Assembly: GCA_039621445.1 (NCBI GenBank)
Contig: CP154956.1
Coordinates: 17,179,562-17,243,561 of the forward strand
Reading direction: 5' to 3'
DNA: 64,000 nucleotides
Source of the DNA: Euglena gracilis
Taxonomy: Eukaryota > Euglenida > Euglenophyceae > Euglenales
The translations under genes were made by a program, and so were the position numbers. Under the pieces are notes generated by a model. It had not been told where the DNA came from. It was given only the letters and a program-made list of their open reading frames with translations, and ran no database searches. Positions 1 through 9,060 of this stretch are shown here, one piece after another. Within the stretch, counting starts at the first letter, position 1; every line of letters starts with the position of its first letter.

Positions 1-111
1 CAATCCAACTTTTGAGAACTGTACAGATTGTGTTTGCTTCCTTTCCTTCCGGTTCACCCCCCCAAGGGCTGAACGGGAATCCGCGAAACCCAATGGCCCA
101 CACCCTCCCAC

Positions 112-306
112 CAGTTCCCGCCGCAGCCAGTGGGCAGTGTCGCGTGCCGCGCCGGTGGGGCCGGTGGCGGCGAGCAGGCAGGGTGGCGGGGGCAGGCGGG
201 TGGGCCACGGCGGGCGCCAGGCGGCCCGCAGGGGGCCCCAGGCCCCGAGCCACAGGAGGGCGAGGGCGGAGAGGGCCCCCAGGAGAGGCCGGCCCCACGG
301 AGGCAT
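112..306 (-). CDS. First coding exon with signal anchor, gene continues off the left edge
   Basis: Minus-strand ATG at 306-304 opens 65 codons with strongly GC-rich third positions. Residues about 8-25 are a hydrophobic leucine/alanine stretch after a short Pro/Trp/Arg start, followed by a Pro/Arg-rich stem and the motif PPCLLAATGPTGAARDTAHW. This is the layout of a type II Golgi enzyme: short tail, signal anchor, stem. A good donor (CTG then GTGGGA) ends the exon at 112; the frame stays open to the window edge. The PPCL(L/I)A motif resembles the exon at 31399-31520, suggesting a tandem paralogue of the glycosyltransferase-like gene. A secreted protein with a signal peptide is an alternative. 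No motif in the exon itself fixes the enzyme family. Confidence 0.55.
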
Positions 307-1027
307 CCGCCCTGAGGGTGGAGAGGGGGGGGGGAGGCAGGGCAAGCCCGGCCCCCCAACCCCTACCACCCCCTCCCGGATACCACGCCTTACCCCGAAC
401 CGTACCCCTAACTCTGGCCCCGGCCCCACCCGGTGCCAAACCTAAACCCCACCCACCAAAGCCCTGGCCTCTGATATGAAAGGTCCGTCCCCACTCCACA
501 CTAGCCCCCGCCCCCCCCTGACCCCTCAGGTGGCCATGTTGAGAGCCTGCAGTGAAAAGTGATGTGCCCAAAGGATGCAAAAGCTCGGAACAGGAGGGGG
601 GTATCACATGGCAAGCATTCGGGGGCAAAAACCCCCAAAAGCTCACACGCTTAAAACCGTAAATGTATTTGGTTTAGTTTGTCCTGGTAAAAAAATAAAC
701 CTTGTCAGCCGAGTGCGACACATGGGCCACAGGGGAGTTGTCTCTTGCCGGCCAGGCAGGGTATTTGTGCTTCATTTGGGGGGTTTGAGTTTCAGATTGT
801 GACACCCTTGTTAAAAATGTCTCCAGGGCATGGGCAATCTGACGTTTTCCTCCAGTCGCCGCCTTGAGCCAGACCGGTGAGCCCCTCAGCATATCCCCAT
901 TGCAGCACAGTGCAAAACGTGAACGTGAACGTCTGAGTCCTGCACTCATGAAAGGTGAAGCGCAGAGGTAGTGCACAGGGGAAAGGAATGCGCTGGCCGC
1001 AATGGCTGACTGCGAGGCCGCTGTGCT
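307..1027. other. No gene recognised; probable intergenic or intron
   Basis: The stretch contains C/G runs and mixed-composition sequence. I found no frame with consistent codon bias, no tRNA-like fold and no repeat shared with the rest of the window. If the exon at 112-306 is a first exon, the promoter of that gene should lie here on the minus strand, but no clear core element is visible. Confidence 0.4.
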
Positions 1028-1133
1028 CAGCGGTGGGTGAACGGGATGGGGCAGGGTTGTATGGGAATCTCTGAGGGGGGGGGGGGCCTTCCGAAACCAG
1101 GGGGGGGGGGGGACCCCCCCCTACCACCTACCT

Positions 1134-1330
1134 CGTGTCTGCGGAGCTTCCCATACAACCCTGGGATGGGGGGAGGGAGGTGGGAGGTGGAGGGACAAGC
1201 CCTCGGGGCGGCTGCCGCCACCGCGCAGGTCGCAAGGGTTGAGGGGGATGGCTCAGCACAGCACCGGGGCCCCTCTCCGCCGTAGAAGGCGCTCCCTGGC
1301 AGAGCGGTGTGCAAGGGGGGGCGAGCACAC
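1134..1330 (-). CDS. Possible exon, unassigned
   Basis: A minus-strand frame across this stretch uses many C/G third positions and contains FYGGEGPRCCAEPSP followed by an alanine/proline-rich run. It lies just 5' (plus-strand sense) of the glycosyltransferase-like exons and could be a 3'-terminal exon of that gene. There is no convincing acceptor/donor pair, and the C-rich composition alone could produce an open frame. Treat as a weak candidate. Confidence 0.2.
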
Positions 1331-1346
1331 ATGAAGGGCTGCTGAT

Positions 1347-1715
1347 AACCCCCCCCCCAAATAATACCCCCCCTCTGAGGACCGACTTCGGCCGCCCAAA
1401 TAATAACCCCCCCCCCCCGTCAGGTGTGAAGGCAAAGGAAACAAAGAGTCAAAATTAGCTGAATGCTGCAAAAAAAAATCACAAAAAATGGATAAGATTG
1501 GTGCAGAAAATATGCCAGGAAGCACCTACTTTTCAAAAAAGCCCAAAAATGCCAAAAAAAAGTCACCATTGGAGCCTGTGAAGGGGGTTTTGAGTCGATT
1601 TTTTGACTTCGAAAATTTTGTCCAAATAAAAACCCCCAAATAATACCCCCCCCCTGGACCCCGACTTCGAGTGTCCAAATAATAAACCGGGGGTTTATTA
1701 TTTGGGGGTTTTACT
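1347..1715. repeat. Repeated CCAAATAATA-C(n) motif with one perfect palindrome
   Basis: The motif CCAAATAATA followed by a C run occurs near 1358, 1396, 1636 and 1675, twice after a related phrase (ACCGACTTCG or CCCGACTTCG). At 1675-1705 two 14-bp arms, CCAAATAATAAACC and its exact reverse complement, flank a GGG loop. A similar T/A-plus-G-run phrase reappears near 36437. Probably the remains of a small foldback element. Confidence 0.6.
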
Positions 1716-1863
1716 GCGGGGAAAGAGACAGGCCACACATGCAAGGCTCAGGAACAGCCACACATGGCAAATGGGATCAACTTCCAGGTTCAAGGTTCAA
1801 GTTAAAGACAAATGCCAAGATTGTGGAGCACAAACACACACCGGATCACACCACACCACTTAC

Positions 1864-2058
1864 CCACAGAGAGAAAGAATCGCCCTGAGCCCAGCCGTGA
1901 AGGGGGCGGTAGCAAGTCCGGCGCCACCGCTGCCACTGGCCCGTGCTGGGGGGCGGCCATGGCAGCCACGACAGGTTGCCCGGCCGCGCGCAGTCCACCG
2001 GGTACCCCCTGCAGCGCCCGGCGGGTCGCCGTGGATCGATCCACCCCCGTCCCCCCCC
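1864..2058 (-). CDS. Glycosyltransferase-like gene, candidate 3'-proximal exon
   Basis: The minus-strand frame reads ...YPVDCARPGNLSWLPWP... and ends ...WAQGDSFSLW at a textbook donor (TGG then GTAAGT). Third positions are mostly C or G. The acceptor is a weak GGAG near 2059. It is rich in Trp, Pro and Cys and I recognise no domain in it. It is placed last in the glycosyltransferase-like series because it lies downstream on the same strand with the same codon bias. A further 3' exon must exist because the frame ends at a donor, not a stop. Confidence 0.5.
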
Positions 2059-2332
2059 CTCCGCCACGTTGTCACAGACATGGCACTCCATCGCGAGCGG
2101 TCACCCATTTTCGGGTGTTCGACAAACAAAGCTCTTAACGCGACAGAAGAACGTTGATGGCGGACATCGACAGGGTCATTGGCTTCGTGAGAAAAAAAAA
2201 CATCACCGTGCCGTTCTCGAATACAAAAAAATACAAAAATACACTTCTGAACTTGTCCTTTTCCCCAAAAAAATACCATCCGCATCTGCCGCCAACACTG
2301 TGCCATAACCCCCAATTTGGAAAAAAAAAAAC

Positions 2333-2455
2333 GCCGAGCGCTGGGCAATTGGGGACGCGGTCGATGTGGGGCCGGTCGGTGCAGAGCGGGACCAGCGCCG
2401 TCATGTTGCCGACCAAGGCGGCGAAGTTGGAGAGGGCGGAGCCGGGTTCGATGTC
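2333..2455 (-). CDS. Glycosyltransferase-like gene, candidate C-terminal-domain exon
   Basis: The minus-strand frame gives DIEPGSALSNFAALVGNMTA followed by LVPLCTDRPHIDRVPNCPAL, with nearly every third position G or C. The pattern 'S-x-LSNFAAL...TALVPLC' fits the late conserved block of HxRxGD-type glycosyltransferases, where a Ser-rich loop precedes a hydrophobic strand. A possible donor lies at CGGC/GTTTTT. I see no AG acceptor just upstream; a G/C homopolymer there may hide a sequencing error or a non-standard acceptor. Confidence 0.55.
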
Positions 2456-2675
2456 AAGCAACCCCCCCCCCCCAGGCAAAGTGTCACCCAAGGTAGGTGA
2501 CAGGTCCCTAGAAGGGCAAGTCAGCCAGTACGGGACCAGAGGACAGTTTCCCGGGGGGTCGGGGTCAGATGGGAAAACATGACATTTTTGACCCCCCCGG
2601 TCAAAACAAACATCCAAAAAATGCATATCTTCACATATTTGCAACCAGAAGCCACGTCAAAAGGGTAATCCCTAC

Positions 2676-2848
2676 ATCGAGCCCCGAGGCAGAGATGGAC
2701 ATCACGAGCAGGTCCGCAAGGAGCATCTGGTCGATGGCCCCCGGCTGCAGGGACCCACTGTCCACCGGTGTCCACCCAAATCGGCCGGTCCAGCGTTCCT
2801 CCTCCCTTGGATTCCACGCTTTCGAGGTTCCAACGAATACGTCTTCCA
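2676..2848 (-). CDS. Glycosyltransferase-like gene, exon with ADLLVMS block
   Basis: The core reads PGAIDQMLLADLLVMSISAS on the minus strand with GC-rich third positions and ends at a donor (CTCGAT then GTAGGG). 'D-x(4-6)-AD-hydrophobic-S-x-S' is a recurring pattern in O-fucosyltransferase and GT11-like enzymes near the nucleotide-sugar site. The 5' limit is uncertain: an acceptor at CTGCAG (exon start 2744) would give a short exon, while the frame is open back to about 2848. Upstream exons at 3181 and 3763 carry matching pieces of the same kind of enzyme. Confidence 0.5.
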
Positions 2849-3180
2849 TGGTCCAGTTTTCATGTGAAACCGTCCTGTTCCCTAAAAAAATGGGCTGATG
2901 TCATAATTTGTCCCCTGGCGATATAAAATCCACACCTGCCTGCCTCCCTCTGCCTCCGCCCCAGCACGCTGGATGCCCCACGTCCTCACTGACACCCGCA
3001 AACCTTTCTCCTGGGGGTCGGGTAGTGACTGTGATCATGCAGGCAGTCCTATTATCTAGCTGCTGCGACTGGTCCAGGACGTTTCTGCGACCTCTCCCGT
3101 GGCTGCGCACCAACGTTGACCTGGCAGTCCTCGCACCCATTGCCACACCGATTGCCGGCCGGGGAGCCTCCGCCACCCAC

Positions 3181-3337
3181 CGGCAAGCGACCACCCCGCC
3201 CAAAGCAGAGCCGGCCAAGAGAGATCCCTGCCCTGCAGGTCGATATCCTCGCTGAAGAACACCCGCACGCGGTCCGGCCCCGCCGGCTGCTCCCACTCCA
3301 GGTACTCGAAGGTCCGGTTGCGGGGAGGGGAGGGCGG
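3181..3337 (-). CDS. Glycosyltransferase-like gene, middle exon
   Basis: After an acceptor (GGGTCAG) the minus frame reads PPSPPRNRTFEYLEWEQPAG and continues PDRVRVFFSEDIDLQGRD. Nearly all third positions are G/C, and the 'RVRVFFSED' strand-loop resembles the 'F.v.SD/SE' block that follows HxRxGD in GT-B-type fucosyltransferases. The most plausible donor is GCCG/GTGGGT near 3181; the coding part could also stop earlier. The product would act on a nucleotide sugar in the Golgi lumen if the family guess is right. Confidence 0.55.
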
Positions 3338-3762
3338 CTGACCCCCAGCGAACCTCGAGGGGAGGGAGGGGGGCAGGGCTGTGCGTGTGGGCTGGAGGTG
3401 GCGGGGGGAGTGGACGAAAAGAAAAAACGTCCAATGGAGCCTGCACTGCCGCCGGAAGGGGAGATGCACTTGGGGACCCCAGGCGGGGCACGTTTACCCA
3501 GGCCGAAACCCATACAACCCACTGTTTTGGGAAACCCCACCACCCACCCCCGTGGATGGTCGGCCCGCCCGCCCACCCCAAAATTGACAAAACCTGGCCG
3601 GCACCTTGAGAAAGTTTCCATCCCTGCCTTCGGCCACACGCTTACCCAGCAACGATGTCAGGGGCTAAAACCCCCCCACCCACCCACCGACTCGCAAAAA
3701 AACGTGATCCCCTCGGGGAGGGGTCAGGGCTGAATGAACCCACGGAGGGTTCATTTCTCCAC

Positions 3763-3990
3763 CAATGGCCCTCGGTGGGTGGGGCGGACGGTCCACCGGC
3801 AGACGCTCCCGGCCGCCCCCTCGCTGTCGGAGTGGACCCAGAACCGCAGCCCGAGGGCTGCGCCGCCGCCCGCGCGGTACGCCGCGTGCCGGCGCCGCAG
3901 GGCGGCGATGACCCGCCGGTACCACGCCAGGGAGAGGGCCCGGTGCCCCGCGTCGCCCTGCCGGGCGTGGATCAACCCCAGGGGGCGGTC
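3763..3990 (-). CDS. Glycosyltransferase-like gene, HxRxGD exon
   Basis: This is the most informative exon of the series. The minus frame reads PLGLIHARQGDAGHRALSLA, then WYRRVIAALRRRHAAYRAG, then LRFWVHSDSEGAAG. 'hydrophobic-H-x-R-x-GD ... WY..VI..L ... F.V.SD' is the hallmark order of O-fucosyltransferase/GT11-like glycosyltransferases, in which the Arg contacts the sugar nucleotide. Codon third positions are almost all G/C. A donor (CCATTG/GTGGAG) lies at 3763. No AG acceptor is visible upstream; the exon starts about 28 bp from a (TTAGGGG)n-like tract. The substrate cannot be told from sequence. Confidence 0.6.
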
Positions 3991-4017
3991 CCATATATGG
4001 CACGAAGTGGGGAATGG

Positions 4018-4226
4018 GTAGGGGGGGGGGTTAGGGGGGGGGGTTAGGGGGGGGGGGGGGGGGGGGGGGTTAGGGGGGGGTTAGGGGGGGGGGGGTTAGG
4101 GGGGGGAGGGGGGGTTAGGGGGGTAGGGGGGGCGTTAGGGGGGGGGGTTAGGGGGGGGTTAGGGGGTAGGGGGTAGGGGGGGGTTAGGGGGGGGGTTAGG
4201 GGGTAGGGGGGGGGTTAGGGGGGGTC
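4018..4226. repeat. Degenerate telomere-like (TTAGGGGn) tract
   Basis: TTAGG followed by variable-length G runs repeats about 15 times. It directly abuts the left end of the OTU-bearing repeat element at 4227. The same kind of tract flanks other copies at 19131, 19755 and 24843. Confidence 0.8.
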
Positions 4227-4262
4227 GCTGAGCTCTTATCTCTTTAGAGTAAGAGCGAAGCT
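4227..4262 (+). other. Conserved 5' hairpin of the element
   Basis: GCTCTTA (4232-4238) pairs with TAAGAGC (4250-4256); inside, CTC (4240-4242) pairs with GAG (4247-4249) around a TTTA loop. In copies at 19811 and 44835 the inner pair is CCC/GGG, a compensatory change. In the copy at 38127 it is CTC/GGG, which keeps pairing with one T.G wobble. The conserved fold suggests a working DNA or RNA structure near the element end. Confidence 0.7.
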
Positions 4263-4984
4263 TACCACCAAGGGAAAAGCGGGGGGTCGGACCCCCCCCC
4301 CCCCCCCCCCCGCCCCCCCCCCTCTGGGTAGACCGTGAAAACCGCGGATTATCACCATGACCCCTGCCCGGTTCCGGGAATTTTTTTTTCCAGATGCGAG
4401 CGACTGGATTTCTAGTTTCCAAATCACCTGGGTTTGACCCCCAACTCCCCGCCAGGCCCGAGTTATTCACGCGCGAAGGGGTCCAAACTGGGTAGGATTT
4501 ACCCGCCCCCCTGGATGAGCCCCCCCCCCCTTTGGACTCTGCCATTTCGGCCAAAAAATGTCAATTTTCAAAATATCTCCAAAATGAAGCCAAATCAAAG
4601 GAAATGTCCGGAGACCTAATTTGAAGCCCTTGGAACGCCCCATCCACCGGTATTTTGATTTCCCCGCAACTCCCCGCCCAGCCCGAGATATGGCCGTTTT
4701 CGGCCCAGATGGCCGTTTTGTACACTTTTCCCTCTGTTCGACTTAGCCGTTTTCGGGGGGTGGGGGGTCAAAAAATCGATGTTTGCAAAATTTCTCGAAA
4801 ATGATGCAAAGTCAAAGGAAATGTCCGGAGACCTAAATTGAAGCCCTTGGAACGCTCTATCTACTGGGGTTTTGGTTTCCCCGCAAATCACCGCCCAGCC
4901 CGAGATACGGGCGTTTTTTGGCCAATTTGGGCCATTTCAGGCCATTTTGTACACTTTTCCTTCTGTTCGACTTAGCCGTTTTCG

Positions 4985-5935
4985 GCCCAAAAAGTCGAAA
5001 AAAATCGAAAAAAATTTTTTTGCCCGAAACGATGTTTTTTGGCCTCCCGGACCCAGAAAAACTGTTTTTGAGCCGAAAACGAGCGTTTTTCGACCCGCCA
5101 GCGCCCCGTTTTGGGCCGCCGACCCATTGACTTTGGGTCAAACCCGGGTCGAAAAAGTCGAAAAAAATCGAAAAATTTTTTTTTGCCCGAAACGATGTTT
5201 TTGGGCCTCCCGGACCCGGAAAAACTGTTTTGGAGCCGAAAACGAGCGTTTTTCGACCCGCCAGCGCCCCGTTTTGGGCCGCCGACCCATTGACTTTGGG
5301 TCAAACCCGGGTCGAAAAAGTCGAAAAAAATCGAAAAAAATTTTTTTGCCCGAAACGATGTCTTTTGGCCTCCCGCACCCAGAAAAACTGTTTTTGAGCC
5401 GAAAACGAGCGTTTTTCGACCCACCGGCGCCCCGTTTTGGGCCGCCGCCCCATTGACTTTGGGTCAAAACCGGGTCGAAAAAGTCGAAAAAAATCGAAAA
5501 ATTTTTTTTTGCCCGAAACGATGTTTTTGGGCCTCCCGGACCCGGAAAAACTGTTTTGGAGCCGAAAACGAGCGTTTTTCGACCCGCCGGCGCCTCGTTT
5601 TGGGCCGCCGACCCATTGACTTTGGGTCAAAACCGGGTCAGAACAGTCGAAAAAAACCCAAAAAAACCGAAAATTTTTTTTGCCCGAAACGATGTTTTTT
5701 GGCCTCCCGGACCCGGAAAAACTGTTTTTGAGCCGAAAACGAGCGTTTTTCGTCCCGCCGGCGCCCCGTTTTGGGCCGCCGCCCCATTGACTTTGGGTCA
5801 AAACCGGGTCGAAAAAGTCGAAAAAAATCGAATTTTTTTTTTGACCAAAACAATGTTTTTGGGCCTCCCGGACCCGGAAAAACTGTTTTTGAGCCGAAAA
5901 CGAGCGTTTTTCGACCCACCGGCGCCCTGTTTCTG
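4985..5935 (+). repeat. 163-bp tandem array in element copy 1
   Basis: About six units with period near 163-166 bp. Each unit contains GCCCGAAACGATG, a GGCCTCCCGGACCC phrase, CGAAAACGAGCGTTTTTCGA, a CCCATTGACTTTGGGTCAAA phrase and an A-run/T-run junction. The period is not a multiple of three, so frames rotate between units; long open frames here are a by-product of few stop words and are not genes. Confidence 0.9.
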
Positions 5936-5982
5936 GCCCATGGATTTCAGGCAAAAGAGCTCCATGGAGTGCGCCGGTATGT

Positions 5983-6471
5983 ATGGAGGGGTCTTCGGAG
6001 ACCATACCAAAGGCTGCAGCAATTATTTGGAAGGCGAGGGGAGATGGTTCGTGTTTCTTTTATTGCGTGCTAGGTTCAAATATGCCGGGGGATGCAATTG
6101 AACTGCGCAAGAGACTAGCTAATTATATTGCCGACAACTGGAATTCCACTCTTCCAGGATTCGACGTTCCGGTCGGCGACATTTTGATGGGGATTGGTCA
6201 TCAGCGTCATCAATATCTCACGTCCCTGGTAACCCACAACCATTGGGCAGAGGAACCGGAGATAGTCCTGCTGTGCAACATGCTCGGCGTCAGGGTGAAC
6301 GTTTTTCTGGACGCAGGTGAGCATTGGCGATTATGCACACAATATGGAACAAGAGGGCCATTACATTGTGTGACATATCAACGAAACCCACCGCACTACG
6401 ATGTTCTGAGGCAAATGCCTCCAGAAGAACTCCTAGGCCGACAAAGCAAGAGGAGAAAAACAACAGAATGA
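5983..6471 (+). CDS. OTU-type cysteine protease (deubiquitinase-like), single-exon ORF
   Basis: A complete 162-residue ORF. Residues 18-31 read ARGDGSCFFYCVLG, the OTU signature D-G-(S/N)-C-(L/F)-F, with candidate catalytic Asp21 and Cys24. Residues 135-142 read NPPHYDVL, the closing H-Y-(D/N) block, with candidate His138 and Asp140. The middle helix-strand blocks (W-x-E-x-EI, then L...VRVNVF) match OTU folds. OTU enzymes cleave ubiquitin-type isopeptide bonds. A basic GRQSKRRKTTE tail could be a nuclear signal. The start is the first in-frame Met after TGA at about 5890; it lies in repeat-derived sequence (TATGTATGGAGGGGTC) that also occurs in copies lacking the ORF. Its codons lack the G/C third-position bias of the host exons. 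It is intact with all key residues, so recent or selected activity is possible. Confidence 0.85.
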   Translation: MEGSSETIPKAAAIIWKARGDGSCFFYCVLGSNMPGDAIELRKRLANYIADNWNSTLPGFDVPVGDILMGIGHQRHQYLTSLVTHNHWAEEPEIVLLCNMLGVRVNVFLDAGEHWRLCTQYGTRGPLHCVTYQRNPPHYDVLRQMPPEELLGRQSKRRKTTE

Positions 6472-6479
6472 TGACGAGA

Positions 6480-9060
6480 ATGCAAATGGCATCCCCCTCC
6501 GAGCCATCATTCCACTGCTGTTACACGCGTGCAGCCGCTGCACCCAGAGCATGGAAATGCAATTGCCGTTTCTCCATGGCCATCATTCCACCCACCCATA
6601 TGCTGCAGATGAATTCCTGGTTGTCCCCCCCAATGGCTATCATTCCATTGCCCACACACGAGTGCACAATGTGCACCCATAGAATGGAAACCCCCCCCAA
6701 GGCCATCATCATTCAGTTGCCATGCGTGCAGGACCTGCACCCAGCAAATGCAAATGGCATGAGCGGTCCCCCCCCCCCGAATGCCATCATTCCATTGCCA
6801 ACAGATGCGTGCAGGAGCTGCACCGAGAGAATGGAAATGGCATTGCTGCTTGCACTCCCCCCACTGGCCATGGCTATGCCCGAGTGCACGATGTGCACCC
6901 ATAGAAAGGAAACGCAATTGTCAGTTTGGCCATCATTCAATTGCTATGCATGACTGCAGGACCTGCACCCCCAGCAAATGCAAATGGCATGAGCGGTCCC
7001 CCCCGAATGCCATCATTCCATTACCAACAGATGTGTGCAGGAGCTGCACCGAGAAAATGGAAATGGCATTGCCGCTTGTACTCCCCCCACTGGCCATCAT
7101 TCCACTGGCTATGCCGAATGGAATGACGATGTGCACCCATCGAAAGGAAACGCAATTGTCAGTTATCCACACCCAATGGCCATCATTCGATTGCCTACGC
7201 CTGAGTGCAGGACCTGCACCCAGCAAATGCAAATGGCATGAGCGCCCCCCCCCCCCGAATGCCATCATTCCATTGCCAACAGATGCGTGCAGGAGCTGCA
7301 CCGAGAGAATGGAAATGGCATTGCCGCTTGTACTCCCCCCACTGGCCATCATTCCACTGGCTATGCCCAAGTGCACGATGTGCACCCGTCGAAAGGAAAC
7401 ACAATTGTCAGTTATCCACACCCAATGGCCATCATTCGATTGCCTACGCCTGAGTGCAGGACCTGCACCCAGCAAATGCAAATGGCATGAGCGGTCCCCC
7501 CCCCGAATGCCATCATTCCATTGCCAACAGATGCGTGCAGGAGCTGCACCGAGATAATGGAAATGGCATTGCAGCTTGTACTCCCCCCACTGGCCATGGC
7601 TATGCCCGAGTGCACGATGTGCACCCATAGAAAGGAACCGCAATTGTCAGTTTGGCCATCATTCAATTGCCTATGCATGACTGCAGGACCTGCACCCCCA
7701 GCAAATGCAAATGGCATGAGCGGTTCCCCCCCCAAATGCCATCATTCCATTGCCAACAGATGCATGCAGGAGCTGCACCGAGAAAATGGAAATGGCATTG
7801 CCGCTTGTACTCCCCCCACTGGCCATCATTCCACTGGCTATGCCCGAGTGCACGATGTGCACCCGTCGAAAGGAAACACAATTGCCAGTTATCCACACCC
7901 AATGGCCATCATTCAATTGCCTACGCCTGAGTGCAGGACCTGCACCCAGCAAATGCAAATGGCGTGAGCGGTTCCCCCCTCCCCGGAATGCCATCATTCC
8001 ATTGCCAACAGATGCGTGCAGGAGCTGCACCGAGAAAATGGAAATGGCATTGCTGCTTGTACTCCCCCCACTGGCCATCATTCCACTGGCTATGCCCGAG
8101 TGCACGATGTGCACCCGTCGAAAGGAAACACAATTGCCAGTTATCCACACCCAATGGCCATCATTCAATTGCCTACGCCTGAGTGCAGGACCTGCACCCA
8201 GCAAATGCAAATGGCGTGAGCGGTTCCCCCCTCCCTGGAATGCCATCATTCCATTGCCAACAGATGCGTGCAGGAGCTGCACCGAGAAAATGGAAATGGC
8301 ATTGCTGCTTGTACTCCCCCCATTGGCCATCATTCCACTGGCTATGCCCGAGTGCACGATGTGCACCCAAAGGAAAGGAAAGGAAACGCAATTGTCAGTT
8401 TGGCCATCATTCAATTGCCTATGCATGATTGCAGGACCTGCACCCCCAGCAAATGCAAATGGCATGAGCGGTCCCCCCCCCCCGAATGCCATCATTCCAT
8501 TGCCAACAGATGCGTGCAGGAGCTGCACCGAGAAAATGGAAATGGCATTGCCGCTTGTACTCCCCCCATTGGCCATCATTCCACTGGCTATGCCCGAGTG
8601 CACGATGTGCACCTACAGAATGGAAACGCAATTGCCAGTTGGCCATCATTCAATTGCTTACGCATCAGTGCAGGACCTGCACCCAGAGAATACAAATGGC
8701 ATCCCCCTATGAGCCGTCTTTCCATTGCCGACAGATGAGTGCAGGGCCTGCACCCAAATATTAGAAACGCAAACGCCAGTTCTCCACGCCATCATTCCAC
8801 CTACGCATGACCACTAGCCATCATTCATCTTCCTCCACACGAGTGCACAATGTGCACCCACATATTAGAAATTTACTTCCCGGTGGTCTCCCCCCCAAAG
8901 CCATCATTCAACTGCTGCATGACTGCAGGACCTGCACCTAGCAAATGCAAATGGCTTTGCCGTTTTTCACCCCAATAGCCATCATTCCATTGCCAACAAA
9001 TGAGTGCAGGAGCTGCACCCCGAGAATGGAAATGGCATTGCCAGTCGTACCCCCCATAGA
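6480..9060. repeat. 252-bp higher-order satellite made of three ~84-bp subunits
   Basis: Starts within 10 bp of the OTU stop. Units repeat every 252 bp (for example 7035/7287 and 8016/8268). Each holds three related subunits (starts at 8016, 8100, 8183, 8268), each opening with an imperfect palindrome GTGCAGGA(G/C)CTGCACC or GTGCACGATGTGCACCC and containing GGCCATCATTCCA plus GGAAATGGCATTGCC-like text. Outer units (6527-6760 and 8740-9060) are more divergent than central ones, as expected for homogenisation by unequal exchange. Open frames across it are repeat artefacts. Confidence 0.9.

Noticed and set aside
4018-4226. A true chromosome end or telomere
   Set aside because: Unit length and G-run size vary widely, the tract is flanked by unique exon DNA on one side and an element on the other, and similar tracts occur elsewhere internally. 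It is interstitial.
6521-8764. Long Cys/His/Pro-rich frames in the 252-bp satellite that look like metal-binding repeats
   Set aside because: 252 is a multiple of three, so any stop-free frame persists across units on both strands. No codon-position bias or splice/start logic supports translation.
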